Positions 22,719 through 36,400 of a stretch of 64,000 nt of DNA are shown here, in pieces. Below the pieces are notes generated by a model. It had not been told where the DNA came from, did not search any database, and worked only from the letters and a program-made list of their open reading frames with translations. Made by a program: the position numbers and the translations under genes. Origin of the DNA: Holacanthus passer (taxonomy: Eukaryota > Chordata > Actinopteri > Pomacanthidae); assembly GCA_025331565.1 (NCBI GenBank), contig JAFREQ010000008.1, positions 3,596,001 to 3,660,000 on the forward strand, read 5' to 3'. Every line of letters starts with the position of its first letter. Position 1 is the stretch's first letter.

Positions 22719-25362
22719 AATGGAGGGACGCTGAGTTCCAAGGCACATGTTGATGCAGGCCGAATTCAAAGTGATACGACAAACACATGTCAAAGTTCAA
22801 GTCGGTCACAGAAAGTTATATGAAAGCTGTTTCACTATACTTTTCTGTAAATGACAGCTTATCAAACACTGCCTGAATTGTGCTGAAATGCTGAACCTAC
22901 TACTTCAAATTTTGTAAAGCATTATTGGATCCAGATCTCTATAAATATTTCCTTTTGGCATGTTGGGTTATTTTTTACTTTTTGGTTCTAAGAGTTATTC
23001 TCAAATCACTGAATCCTACTCAAAGACCTTATACATGTAGGTCTCCGTGCCTCCTGTAGTGAAGTTTAGATAAACTGGTTGTGGACACTTACATACACAC
23101 AATGTTGGAGGCCTGGAAGTTAAACCAGGTTTCACTTCATCTGTAAATATCTGTAAGTAAAATGTATGTGATCACTATACTGTGCACTGACATCAAAAAC
23201 AGCATTCATCTCGAAGGCGGTGCTGTCTTGTATGTGACGTCATCATAATCACTCAGTGAAGTTGTATTTGAAGCAAGGCTGGATTACCACCTGGAAAAAA
23301 GTGGGCTTTGATTGGGAATATGCACCATTGAGCACAATATTGACAATAGAATAAGCACCTTAAGATGGGCAATGTCTTGTGAAGGGGTTCTGTGTCAGCC
23401 ATTGGTGTTTAAAGGATAAGGCTGGTGTTACTTTATATTTGTCCTATTGTCAACAGTCAGCTGATCCTGCCTGTGGCACTCAACCCCAAGTCCATTGGTT
23501 ACTACTGAAGACGTAAATCTTTCTTAATAAACCACAGATATGAAGTTCAGTTTTTAAAAGAGGTGCACTGTTGTCCGAAAACAGCTGGGCACTACAATTT
23601 GCAGGAGTAGATAGTACATTTGTGGGGACTGTTTTCAGTTATGGATTAATGCAGATTTGATCCACTAGTGAATATTTTCAGCAGCAGGATGGTGTATGTG
23701 GGATTGACTTAAACTAAACTACAGTGTGTTCGTGGTAATGAGGCTCACTGATGTGTCAACTTTTTGCTCATTTTTGCCCCTGGGCCCCTTAACAGGTTAA
23801 TCCAGCCATGATTTGAAGCCATAGTCAGGACAAGCTGACAAATCAGATATTTCTCTGGTGAAGTTCTATTTTTTCACTGTCATGTTTTTATACGTTTAAG
23901 GCACTATCAACACAGATGTTTGTGATCTTAAACTACTTGTGTTGTCTTCACAGTTGTGGCCCGTACAAGAGTAAAATGAAGTAATTTTCCAACTAAGAAT
24001 TCTTGTTACATTCCCATACAGTCATATTTTTAATGTTGATTTAATTTATTTTAAATATTTAAGTCTAGTACACTTCCTGATATTGCTGTAGCTAGGTGTT
24101 TTATACTCTGGCACTTTGAAGTAAATGTATTGCAAACAGCCATCAGTAACTGGTTGAAATACATAGGTGATGGGTTTGGTTTAAGTAGATCAGATGGTTT
24201 AAATATTTTGTGATTGAAATGTTTATGATTAGACCTGGCTGGGTGAAGTGTTTTTCGATTGGGTCTGTTTGCCACATTACATGTTGTGAAACTACAGAAT
24301 GCAAAGTAAAGAATTACACAAATTCAATAAAGCGTTGTGTCTTTACATCACAACTATGTGCTAATATTTACATCTACATTGTGGAAGAGAAAACATCTTG
24401 TTTCAGTGCACAGCAGGTCATTTTTCTCTGCATGGTTTATATTGTCAAGTCAGCATATATCCCTGCAGGGTGCACATAGATGCAGATGGCTCTCTGGGGT
24501 TTGAGTGCTTTGAGATCTGATTATTGGCACCATGCTGTTACATTGGGGTGCTTACTGTAGAAAATCCATATGCCCCAATGCAGTGTAATAGACAAAAGCA
24601 CTGTCAGGGCCAACACATATTAAAGCAATTTTACTCTCTGATTTAGTTAAACCAATGTTAAGGCAATCCAAGGTTAAAACACAGAACAGTCTATGGATGA
24701 AAACCACACAAATGAGCCAGGACGATGGCGACTATGATTTAAGACAATAAGGTCATTTTCTAAGCAGTTCATCGGGGAATTTTTTAATCCTGGCTGTAGA
24801 CCTCTATGCAGGGAAATAAAAGGTATGCAATTTAACTTTTAGCAATTAAAAAGAATGAATAGAATATGAAAAATCTAATGAAACCTTTTACAATCTGGGG
24901 AGATTTTTTTTGTATTTCTATCTGTTTATTGAATTTATTCCTGTTTATAACTCTAATGTATTTGTGTTCGTTAGGCATTTATTTGTCTTGTTTTGTTTAT
25001 TGTAGTGTATTTATATATGTCAAAGTATTTATTTATCATTATTTTTATTTGACCTCAATACATCACAGTGCACGGGCACATATGAAACACTGGGGGGCGT
25101 CTGACCTACATCTGATTAACATTATTATATTTCATTGCATTGACTCGCCTCAGGCTCAAGAATACCACGAATAACATTATCACATCTTGTAACAGGTTCA
25201 GGATGTTTCGTTTAACATGCATATCGTAACTTTCAGTGAGCAAACAACGGGAAAAAAATCACCAAGGGAACTGCGGAACTATTGTCACTTCCTGCCTTTC
25301 GCGGTTTCTCTCCGGAACCATAACAGTGTGACACGCAGTCATTGGACGAGGGAAAAAAGAAG
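22719..25362 (+). other. tmem169 3'UTR and intergenic DNA before xrcc5
   Basis: No further coding exon is recognised. The likely tmem169 3'UTR runs to the AATAAA at 24326-24331. The last 150 bp before the xrcc5 start is richer in CpG and contains CACTTCCTG and TTTCGCGG, which resemble ETS and E2F sites. Confidence 0.5.
24326..24331 (+). terminator. tmem169: Candidate tmem169 polyadenylation signal
   Basis: A sense AATAAA followed by a GT-rich stretch (GCGTTGTGTCTTT) lies 1.6 kb after the tmem169 stop. Confidence 0.45.
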
Positions 25363-28300
25363 ATGGCAGCAGTTAAAGTAAGTTACTTTCTCTTACATTT
25401 ATTAAAGAAATTAATGAACTTCGTCGGCAGCTTTGTTAGACTGTGGTCGTTGTTTTAAATTGGCGCTAGAAACAAACTTTAAATATTAAAACCAAAATGT
25501 TTTTTCATTGAGATTCAGACTTTAAACGTTAGCGATGTGTTGAGACATGTTAAACTGAAGCAAACCTCGTCCCGCCCTCTGTTGAATTACACAACGCTCA
25601 ACCTGGCCAGGTTTTAACAGCACGACAACTAAAATAATGCCTGAAATATTAAATAAAAAGCTTTCTTGTGTGTGTGTCTGTCGCCTTGATTTCAAACCTG
25701 ACATGTGTGTATTTTGTAGTCAGCCCTGGTGTTGTGCATGGATGTTGGATTCTCCATGTCCAACTCTGCACCTGGTGAAGAGCCTCCCTTTGAACAAGCC
25801 AAAAAAGTCATCCAGAAGTTTGTCCAGCGCCAGGTAAACTTCTGCTACACGTTTACAAAAACAAGAAACAAGCAAACTCTACCTGGAGGATCTATGCTGA
25901 AAATGCCTTTTGTCTTTTGACAGGTTTTTGCAGAGACCAAAGATGAACTGGCTTTGGTTCTGTTTGGCACTGACTCCACCAAGAACCAGCTGGAGCAGGA
26001 TGACCAGTATCAGAACATCACTGTGCATCGTCACCTGATGATACCTGATTTTGAGCTTCTGGAGGAAATAGAAAATCAGGTCCATCCAGAGAGTCAGCAG
26101 GCTGATTGTATCCTTTTGCTGCAGACAGACTCCATTAACAATTTCTTAATTGTTTGCAAAATTTGGAAAATTTAGAATCAGTTTCACTTTGACTGATTGA
26201 CGTGGGCTCTCCTGTGTGGTGACATGTTAATTTCACTTTATGCTTTTAATGTACAATAAAGCAAATAGTTCTGTGAGAGTTGTGAGGTAAAGGCCAACTC
26301 TTTAATGTTATTCATGAGTCAGATCCTGTTTGTGTACAGCCTCATACTCCTAGAAGATGTATGAGAATGTGTTTCCTCCTTAACTCCTCTTCAACAGGGA
26401 TGGATGCTCTTGTTGTCTGCATGGATCTACTTCAGACAGAAACAAAGTAAGAAGCTGCTTCTGTCTCATAAAATTGTTACTGTACACAGCAAAAACAGTT
26501 GGACAACAGTTGTCCATCCAGTTAATGTTGCTAGTGGGATAATTGGTTTTTCAGTGGTGTGACATTGTGGGGTTTTTGTTTTTGTTTTTTCAGGGGGAAA
26601 AAGTATGATCGTCTCAACATTGTCCTTCTGAGTGACCTCAACACTCAGGCCAGCTCAGATCACCTGGACGTTATTCTTGAAAACCTGAAAAAAGCTGGCA
26701 TCACCCTGCAGTTTTTGTAAGTTTCAGACACATTCACCAAATATAATTTTAAAGCAATTTAATTAGTTCATAAATAAAATAAAAAGTCATGCACAAAAGC
26801 ATTTTTCTTATCTGTAAGCGTCACTTATCCCTCTAGCTGTGGTTCTTTTTGCCCTGACTTCTGCTCTCGGTGTTACTTTGCTGGAGGGTACTCTACTCCC
26901 CTTACAATACAAGAGCATGTCATGATGATGTGCTGAATGCACTAATACTGTTTTTATACACACTCAAGGCAAACAGATTTTACCTGCAGATATAAAAGCC
27001 CAACAAATTTGCCCAGTCAAGTTGGAAAATAATAAAAGTAATTACAGTTGTGGCTTATTATCTTACTTATTGTAAGAAAGGGGACCATTTAATTATTAAT
27101 AGAATGTAAATTGTAACAGAGCTGTAAATGAGAGCTTACCTTGAGCACTGAAACATCCAGGACCACCACTGGGCAGCAACAAAATCAGGCTAATTGTGGG
27201 AGATATTTTGCTCATACTTGGTATTTAGCTGAAAATTGATTAATTTATGGATTTAAAAGAACATGGTACTCGCATTCTTTATTTTAGCATATACACAAAC
27301 ACACTCTTTTGTGGATTCTCCTAATACTTACTGTGCAGTTGTTAGAGGTCACTCTGGTTAAAACAGGCATTCTGATCACACCTTAAAAGTTACAAGTCAA
27401 ATTCAAAGTAAAAGTCAAATTCACTGTGGAGTTTCATGGTATTTATTCCTACCTATGTATCCTTCCTTGCTTATGCATTTTTAGTTTGCCTTTCCCTGCG
27501 GAGGACAATGAAGAGGGTGGAGAAGATACAGACAGAAGAGGCCCTGGACACCCAGGCATGGGCAAAGGTCTAACCAGGGAACAGAAGGATGGCCTGGACA
27601 TGGTGAAACACATCGTGCTGAGCCTGGATGAGGAGGATGGCCTGGATGAAATTTACACCTTCAGGTTGGTGGACTATTCAACACTGGATATTTCTCCTGT
27701 CCCACTTCTTCCTTTCGTTTTTTTCTCTGAGTCACAGTGTTCATGCTACATTGAGAATTAGTTAATGCTCCTGTTGAATGATGTTGTATGACTTGGCTTC
27801 ACATACGCTTCACTCATGCTGTAGGAATGCCATTGAGCAGCTGTGTATGTTCAAGCGGATCGAGAGGAGACCAATGGCCTGGCCCTGTCAGTTGACCATT
27901 GGCAGCTGTTTGACCATCCGTATTGTTGGATACAAAGCAGTAAGTTTACTTTGAAGTGAACTGGAGGAATATACACGACATGCTTATTACACAGAGTTCT
28001 GTCATGTCTGATAAACTAAGTGCTGTTAGACATGTAATCACATCACTCGGCAGTTGCTATTGTAAAGTCTGGCTGCTTGTTCTGGTTCTGTAATCTGAGC
28101 AATCAGTGACCCCTTGTGGCAAAAAATAATTCCACACATTGGTTACTGAAAAGGGTTTTGTGGATTTAAGTAAGATATTTAGAATAAAACAACTTAAAAT
28201 ACATTTCTTATTATTATATATCAGTATCTATCTTTTAACTTCAAGTTATATTGCATAGCAGTATTCACTTACTTCCTGAGAACTGTACATTCATAGTAGT

Positions 28301-31300
28301 TATGTATGTTTTGCTCAGTGAAAGGAATCCTTCAGATTGGTTTCACTTTACTTTTGTGTCATGTTAATACACAGATGGCAGCTGATCAATTGTAGTTGCA
28401 CAAGGTCTTGTCAGTGAAGCCAAAGGTTTTCTCATCCACAAATCCCACTCACCATGTATTCCAGGTGACAGAAGAGAAACTGAAGAAAACATGGATTACA
28501 GTTGACGCTCAAACCAACCAGAAAAACGACGTGAAGAGAGAGACCGTTTACTGTCTGGATGATGACAATGAGACTGAGGTGCAGAGGGACGATACCATCC
28601 AAGGTGCAAAAGTTGTTTGAAATCAGATTGCTTTTTGTTGTTGTACTTGTTACTTCTTAATAAAAACCACTTCTTTTTTGTTCACAGGTTTTCGTTATGG
28701 AAGTGATATTGTTCCCTTCTCCAAAGTAGATCAAGAGCAGATGAAATACAAGCATGATGGGAAGTGCTTTGCTGTTCTTGGCTTCACCAAACAGAACATG
28801 GTATTGCACTTTTTATGCTAGATGCTGATGTGTGTGGTGTCTTAAATATTCAAGTAAAACAAATCTCAGATAAAGTAAACCTTAAACTATGATCTGGTTA
28901 CACTGTTCACTTACTGTTTCTTTCAACCTTCTGCCTACAGATACGTCGCCATCAGTTCATGGGGAATCAAGTAATCAAGATGTTTTCTGCCAAGGATGAT
29001 GAGGTGAGAATGGAGAGAACTACTACATTGCTGGTGACTACATGTTGACACTGACCCATTTCTGTTTCTACTGTTTTGTCTGGGCAGCATGCAGGAGTTG
29101 CGCTGTCTGCCCTCGTCAGGGCGCTAGATGAACTCCAAATGGTGGCCATTGTTCGCTACACCTATGACCGGCGCAGCAACCCTCAAGTAGGAGCAGCCTT
29201 TCCATGCATCAAACAGGATTATGAGGTGAGATCATAGATTCCTAAATATCCTGCTTTCAAGTATTTGCATTGATTCTACGTCAAATAACAGAGTTAATAG
29301 TCTGCCTCTCACCCTCAATAGTGTCTGATGTATGTCCAGCTGCCCTTCATGGAAGACCTCCGACAGTTTACATTTCCTTCTCTTCAAAACAACAAAAAGT
29401 TCATTCCGTCAGGTACTGTTTCTGCATCTGAAGCTTTTTCTAAGGTTTGATGCAAGTTATTGTTAGATACAAAACACCTCAAGGAGAGCTGACTTGTAAC
29501 TAACTCTGACTGACTGCAGATTCTCTACAAGAGGTTTAGACCTGCAGGTGTAAACACTGTGTTACCACCTCCAAGTGCAGAAGTAAAAGTTGCTGCTATT
29601 TTAACACACCACATTTCACCAGGTTCCGTACACAGTTACATACAGTGTATACATTAACTGTTCTTACTTAACTAACTTATATGTGGCCTATGTTGTGGTA
29701 CTGGCTGGCACTGCAGCTCTGGCTGTGCTTTCAGTTGTCTCAAGTCACTAACACTGTGTGTATCCTTTTAAGGAGAAAAATAATTTAGAAGACATCAGAG
29801 AGATGGAAGAATGGACTAAATGGCTTTTTATGTGTTATGTGATTCCTCTAGACACCCAGCTGTCTGCTGTGGACTCTCTCATTGACTCCATGATGTTGGT
29901 GGAGGAAGATGATAATGCTGCACAAAAGGACATATTCAAGGTCCACCACCTTCCCAACCCTGCCTTCCAGAGGCACTTCCAGGTACTGCAGTCTAGTTTG
30001 TATTTAAGAGATACAGAACTCCTACTTACTTATTCTGGGCTGAGACAGATGGCAAAGTTTTGAAGGAGACAGGGATATCATTTTCAGCTCTCTGACAAGA
30101 ACCTCACCAGCTAGAGGCTGCTTATATTCAACCAGGATTTCTTTCTCAATCCAACCTTTCTTTCAGTGTCTGCACCATCGGGCAGTGAGCCCCGGTACCC
30201 CTCTTCCCCCCATGGAGCCATGGCTGAAGGCTGCTCTCGAACGCCCTGATGTCATTAGTGAACGCTGCCAGGCTCCACTAGAGGAGATGAAGAGGAACTT
30301 TCCTCTCATAGAAGTGGAGAAGAAAAAGAAGCTGAAGACGAGTGCTCAGATTTTTGGCAAAGAGTAAGTTTGATTCTGTATCCTTGAATGTTGTAGACAG
30401 AGCTGTTTGTCATGTAGTGAGAAGTTACTTTGGTTTGTCCAAAATATTCATGCGCAACATTTTCTAAAACCATTTGGAATGTAATTTCTTTTTTTAAACC
30501 CTTACAGTAGTGTTTTGTAAGTTTCTGTGGTGCTTGTGTGCAGAGGTATTACTGATTATATGAAGATACTATTTTCAGTATTTTAACTGACCCCCTTTGT
30601 CATTTACAGTGACGAGGAGCCAGATGCCAAGAAGGCAAAAGGAGACGAAGAAGAGGAGGATTACAATCTGGCTGACATTGCCGAAGGCTCCGTTACTTCG
30701 GTGAGAATCAGGGGAGCTGGGTGGCATAATCATCCTAGAGAGATGACCACTTTCTATAAAAATCAACTATTCCAAATAAAGTGCCTCACAGCTTGCTTGA
30801 ACAAGCATACTTTAAAGTTTCCATTTCCCCTTTTTTAAAAACACTTAACCAGGTGGGAAGCGTGGATCCAGCCCGAGATTTCTGTACTCTGATCAAGCTG
30901 AAGAGGCTTCCATTCGGAGAGGGTGAGGTGCAGTTTTTTTCTGGCAAGCTGGCCTGATAAACATTTTACCCGGTTGTATTATAAACCATCGTGACTCATG
31001 TTCAGCCCTTGTCATTGTGTTTATCTCTTTGTTTGGTTGCGGTGACCCTCGTGTCCTTCCCAGTCTGTCAGCAACTGACTCACAGGATAGAGCAGTTGCT
31101 TAGCAACAAGAACACACCTTACTACATGAAAAGCATCACCTGTATCCGGGCTTTTAGAGAGCAGTCTGTTAAGGTAAAGAAAATTCGCTATCTTCCTTTT
31201 GGGAAATGCATGATGATGTGGGGGAGTCTGTGAAATAATCTCGAGATATCAGACTGCATAGTTTTGGCTTTACCATGGAGCTTATGAGTCAACTTGAGGA

Positions 31301-32215
31301 GATTACAATGAGTCTGTTTCATTTCTTGAGACTTGAACCGGGGCCAGGTCTTGTGTGAGTGTGTGCTTCTGTGTCTGTATGTAGATGGGAGACTCATAAA
31401 TGGATTTTGAATGTGTCTTATCTTTAATTTTTCAGCTGGGGAATGCTGATCTGTACAACAGCTACCTCCAGTCCCTGAAAAGAAGCATCCCAAACAGACG
31501 GCTGGAGGTTTTCTGGGACCTGCTTGTTCAAGGTGTGATAAGTCTTATTACTCAGGGCTGCAGGATTTCTCTCAAATCGGTCCTCCCTTGAGAAGAGATT
31601 ACATTTCCACATAATTGAGTGCAAAAGATGTAAATAACACACCAATGGGAGCTGATTGATGCTTCATAATGAACTGTGACCTGAATCACAGCACAGTGTT
31701 TTTGGACTTAGTTCTTTCTGTTTGATTGACAGATGCCATTACTCTGATCAGCAAGGACGAGGTTGAAGGAAGCGCCGTATCCAAAAACGAAGCTAATCAG
31801 GTGACTTCATGAAAATTCCCATATTTAAACCATTGTGAGCTGTTGAGGAAAGAGCGAGTGCGATCTTGAGATTGTATACATACTGACCGAAACCTATTTT
31901 GTCCTCAGTTTCTGGTCGTTGAGGAGAAGAAAGAGGAGGTGGCTGCACCACCAGCTGAAGATACTGGAGATGTTGATGACCTGGTACGTGCTTTTGTGAT
32001 TTTTTTTTTTTCTTTTTTTAGATTTTCCCCTTTTCAGGTTTTAAATATTTAACTGATGTGTCCCAAACTCACGTTAAAGCCATTTCCTGTATATTTGCAG
32101 GACGTGCTTCAGTTTGTGTGTGTCTGATTATGTGCTTGGCCTATTGAGACCTTTCATATAAACTCTCTAGTCTTACATCTTTCTTTCTCTTCCTGTGCAG
32201 CTGGGCATGATGTAA
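25363..32215 (+). CDS. xrcc5: X-ray repair cross-complementing 5, Ku80 (Ku86) subunit
   Basis: Ku80 pairs with Ku70 to ring broken DNA ends in the nucleus and recruits DNA-PKcs for non-homologous end joining. The 21 coding exons are 25363-25377, 25720-25833, 25924-26107, 26398-26446, 26594-26716, 27485-27664, 27825-27939, 28465-28603, 28688-28800, 28941-29003, 29088-29225, 29322-29412, 29852-29982, 30167-30363, 30610-30700, 30853-30922, 31064-31173, 31436-31532, 31733-31800, 31909-31983 and 32201-32215. All phases agree, giving 725 residues (human 732). Visible parts: a VWA-like alpha/beta domain (LVLCMDVGFSMS, QYQNITVHRHLM); the Ku core (ETVYCLDDDNETEV, FRYGSDIVPFSKV, NPQVGAAFP, LPFMEDLRQ); and a C-terminal helical domain (MKSITCIRAFRE, RLEVFWDLLVQ). 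The end DVDDLLGMM is the conserved DNA-PKcs contact motif. Exon 1 has five codons only. Linked to tmem169 and march4, as in human. Confidence 0.96.
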
Positions 32216-33400
32216 GAAGGGAGGCAATGGGAGCGTCTGCAGTGGACATGCAGAGAAATGGGAAGAATGCGATCATTCAGCCCGGCCAGACCAAACCAAT
32301 TCAGCCGTCCATTGTTCTGCTTCTAAGTTGCAGATACCCCTGATACTTGTAACCGGTAGTAACTGCATGCATACTGCACAGAACGATGTATGACTTACTG
32401 ATGTTTACACCAGTACTGTGTAAAAGGTTACTCGTTCCTATAGAATTCACAAAAAATATTGCTATTATTGTTAAGTACTGTATGTCAAGGCCTTTAGATG
32501 TGTTTTGCCTGAAATGTCTTAAATGTCAATTTTAATTTTTAATTTTTTTTTTTCTTGTTCTAATTCCATGATTACAGTAATGTTGGATTCAGTGAATTCT
32601 TTAAAGCTCAAGATTTATGTGCACTAGAAACCCTTCATGACTTTACAGTCAGCATTGCGGTGTCCAACAAACTGCAGGTTTATTATCTGAAATTAGTAAA
32701 GCTTGGTGGTAGATGAAGAATGAGTGACTGAGTGTACTATGTTACTGTATAACAAAATATGGAAGATGAATACAGATTTCCTGACAAATGTTGTAAAGCA
32801 CAATGCTGTGATGTCATTTGCAAAATGTACAGTGCATAGTAGAATTATACAACTCCCAATTCCAAAAAAGTTGAGACTCTGTGTAAAATGTAAATGAAAA
32901 GAGAATGCAGTCACTTGCAAACAAACTGTGTTTACAGACAACAGTTTTACAAAGTGTTCCTGAGTCCATATAGTAATCTCCTTCATACAATCATGTGTTT
33001 GACAAAGTGTTGAACCTCTCTCCATCCTCCCTTGTGAACGACTGAGTCTTTCCAGGATGAACCTTTCATACCCAATCATGATACTATCACCTGTTAGCAA
33101 TGAACCTGTTTTGGATCGGTCCACAACTTCCACAGTTTTTTGTTGCTCCTGTCCCAACTTGTTTGAAATGTGTTGCTGCCATCAAATTCAGACTAAGCAG
33201 ATATTTACAAAAATCAGTGAAATTAATAAGGACAAACATTAAATATATTGCCTTTGGACTGTTGTGTAAAGGATTTGCAAATTATCACAGTGGCCAACTT
33301 TTTTGGAATTGGGGTTTGTAGTAAAGCAGTATCTCATGTTTTAAATGCTCGATTAACAGCAGTAGCACCAGTATAATGTTCATGTCCATGTGGTGTGACT
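32216..33400 (+). other. xrcc5 3'UTR and convergent spacer
   Basis: This spacer between the xrcc5 and collagen VI stop codons is AT-rich 3'UTR-type DNA for about 630 bp, then a MITE (32850-33318), then about 80 bp before the collagen stop. No coding exon was seen. Confidence 0.6.
32850..33318. mobile_element. Tc1/mariner-type MITE with TA target duplication
   Basis: The left end (CAACTCCCAATTCCAAAAAA, continuing GTTG) and the inverted right end (CAAACCCCAATTCCAAAAAA, continuing GTTG) are 24-bp terminal inverted repeats with about two mismatches. TA dinucleotides flank both sides (32848-32849 and 33319-33320), the target duplication of Tc1/mariner elements. The inside has no transposase frame. 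The end sequence is one I recognise as common in fish genomes. Confidence 0.85.
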
Positions 33401-36400
33401 TCAACATACCCACTGGATGAAACGGTCAAACAAACTCGACTCGGACAGACTTGAGATGTCTTTTCCTTTAAAGATGGCGTCCTTGTCACCCATGGCCAGC
33501 TTCGTTAGGACTTCCTGGTCAGCGTCACTTCCTGTGGCTATCACTGTGGAGACGACCTGTGCCCCGCGCATGGCACTAACCGCCTCCTCCAGGTTGATGT
33601 TGTCAGTGACGCCGTCTGTGATGAAAACAAATGAAACCTCTGCGTTGCGTCTCGTCTGGCGAGCATTTCCTTTGCCCAACACATTGTCGATGGTGTAGAT
33701 GATGGCCGGCCCCACGCTCGAAGAAGAATCCAGGTAAGACAAACCAGCTATGCCGTCAGTTATGACTGCAGGGTCGTGTGTGAGAGGGAAGGCTACAATA
33801 TTCTCATTCTCCTTCCCGAACTCTACCAGTGCCAAGCGGGCTCGCATACGATCCGTCCTGCTCCGGGCCAGTCCCAGCCTGTCTGACACCTTCTGCACAA
33901 ATTCGCGGACATGCCGGAAGTTGTTTGGCCCGAGGCGCTCTGAGCCGTCTACTAGAAACACCAAATCCACCGGCCGCTGGACACATGGAGCTACATCAGG
34001 TTCTGTAAAGAAAGAAAACAAGTCACTCACTGAGCTGCACTCTGTTCTGACCCGGAACAAATAATTATCCAAGAAGAACACCTACCACTTTGACAGGGGA
34101 GATCAGGGCACACAATCTCCGGCTCTGGAAGGGAAAATCAAATGGACACAGGTTAGACAAAGGGACTGAAGGACCAGTATTGTCATCCTGCTGGATGTGC
34201 TGGTACAAGTTTACCGGGACAGAGCACAGTCTCCATCGTTTCTATGAAGTCCTCAGCCACCAAGTCAATGTAACGGTTCATCTCAGTGACACGTTCCTTC
34301 TTTCCGCACGCTATCGACCCCAAGATCTCATCATCCTGTTCCTTCTGAAACATATCGCCAACCCCAATGGCGTTCACCACCACGTTGCTGTCGTCGCAAA
34401 GGTACTTGAGCAGATCCTCGTCGTCTCGTGGGTCGAAGCGTCCATCTGTGATCACCACCACAGATACTTTGGCTCGAGCTCTCTTGCTGTCCCTGATCAG
34501 GTTATCATAGGCGAACTTGAGGGCTGAAGGTGTGAAGGTGCCTCCAGCAATCCACTGCAGGTTCTTCACCGCCGTTTTAAAGGCAGACATGGAGTTTATG
34601 TTGGGGTCATCGAGACGAATAGCCTCAAAGGTCCCGTTGTGACTGAACTGTACAACTCCAACTCTTGTTCCTAGAAGAGGCAGACACATTAGGTGGTGCA
34701 TTTCCAAATTTGTGAGTTCAGTTTTCAAAGATTAGGCTGACATTCTCTATGAATTGTTATTTTCAAAAAATCCCATGAAAAGTCCAAAAATGTAAACTCA
34801 GACTTGGGCGACACAGTTAATTGTTGGTTTTGGTCTTTTCATTGTATTTGTTGGAAATAAGAAAAATATAGAATATTGCCAACCTTATCCTTTAAATGTT
34901 TTAGTTAGAGGTGCATTTCAGAAATTTACATAAAAATCAATGCAAAAACATTCTGGATGTTTTTGCTTTATATTCACATCAGTTGAAATATTAACTGCTA
35001 ACACTTGATGGCTGAAAATATGCAACACTGACAATATGTACTTTGTGGTTACTGTACAGTCACAGTGTGTAAATGGGGCCCTGTCCAAATATTTTTAGCT
35101 GTAACTGTATATTCAAAGGTGGATTCAGTGATTCACTCTTTGGAAATGGTTAATCTTTTATGGCAGTCTCTACTTCTTGTCACTTGAAACTGCGTCTGCA
35201 AAAGGATTTGAAGGGACGTCTGTGCTGTGTTTTGCTCGACCGTACCGGTTGGCGACGCAGGGTCGTTTGCCATAGATCCCAGCCTGTTGATGGTGTTGAT
35301 AACAAAGTTCTTCTCCAGGGTGAAGTTTGTCTGCCCGACACTCTCTGAGCTATCAATTACAAATACAATGTCCAGAGCTCCACAACGCTTCTCGCAGTCT
35401 GAGACAAAAGACGAGAACAGGGTCGGTATGTTTAAAGATACTAAAGAGTGAAGCTGTGTTTGATCGGTCATATTTACTCACCACAACAACCACACGTCTC
35501 CCTGATGTAAGTCATGACATCACAGTCCTGCGGCGACAGGTATGCAGGTTAGAAGTAATACAGCCAAGGAAATATCATTTATATCATATTAAAAGCAATG
35601 GTTTTTAAAGCTGACTCACAGTGAGCCCAGGATCGCCCGCTGGTCCTGGGTTCCCCTGCGCACACACGCACACACACACACACAAAGAGAGAGCAATGGA
35701 TCTCAAATTTGATGCATGGTCAAGTCATTATTTGAATGGTTGTGCTGGTGCTTACATCAGGCCCCGGGTCCCCTTGGGGTCCTCTTTCTCCTGGCTCACC
35801 CGTCTGTCCTGGTTCCCCCTACGCAGAAAATATTTTTCAGTGAAGTGACTCCTTTTTCTGCATAATGTTGCCCTTCTTGAGAAGTAATATCTTTCTTATT
35901 GGTCACTGCCTCTGACTAACTTTAATAGTACATCAGAAGCAAAACAAAATACGTTTTTTAATTATTTTTTTATGTTGCATGTTTTTCAAAGTGTTTCTTA
36001 AGAATTAATCATCATGTAGGTGTTTTGAATGACTCAACAAAACTGTGCATACTGTACATGATCTCTTGGGACTGATGGTGTGTGATCATTTGCAATATGT
36101 CCAAATGAGAAACTGCACCTGGTACAATATCTAAAGACTACACAGCCTTGTTTTTCAGATAAATTGATACAAGATGTATCTTGTCTTTTCTCACGCTCAC
36201 ATTCTCAAGGGTCATTTCACTTGACTTAACCTCAAATCGTATCATTGCAAGTATTTTTTCTTTAATCAGCTGAGGTTTTGATATACTGTATCTCTAAGGT
36301 TTCTACCTGAATCCCAATACAGAGGTGAATGAAACATCATTTGTGGTTGACAAAGCACTTAAAATCTACGTCATCAGCAACTTGGGAAAATCATGTGAAG

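Noticed and set aside
29758..30063. 101-codon frame starting MYPFKEK as a separate small gene
   Set aside because: It is xrcc5 exon 13 (29852-29982) extended into introns.
34090..34527. 145-codon plus-strand frame opposite col6a2
   Set aside because: It is the antisense shadow of the C1 VWA exon, whose minus-strand frame has clear family motifs.
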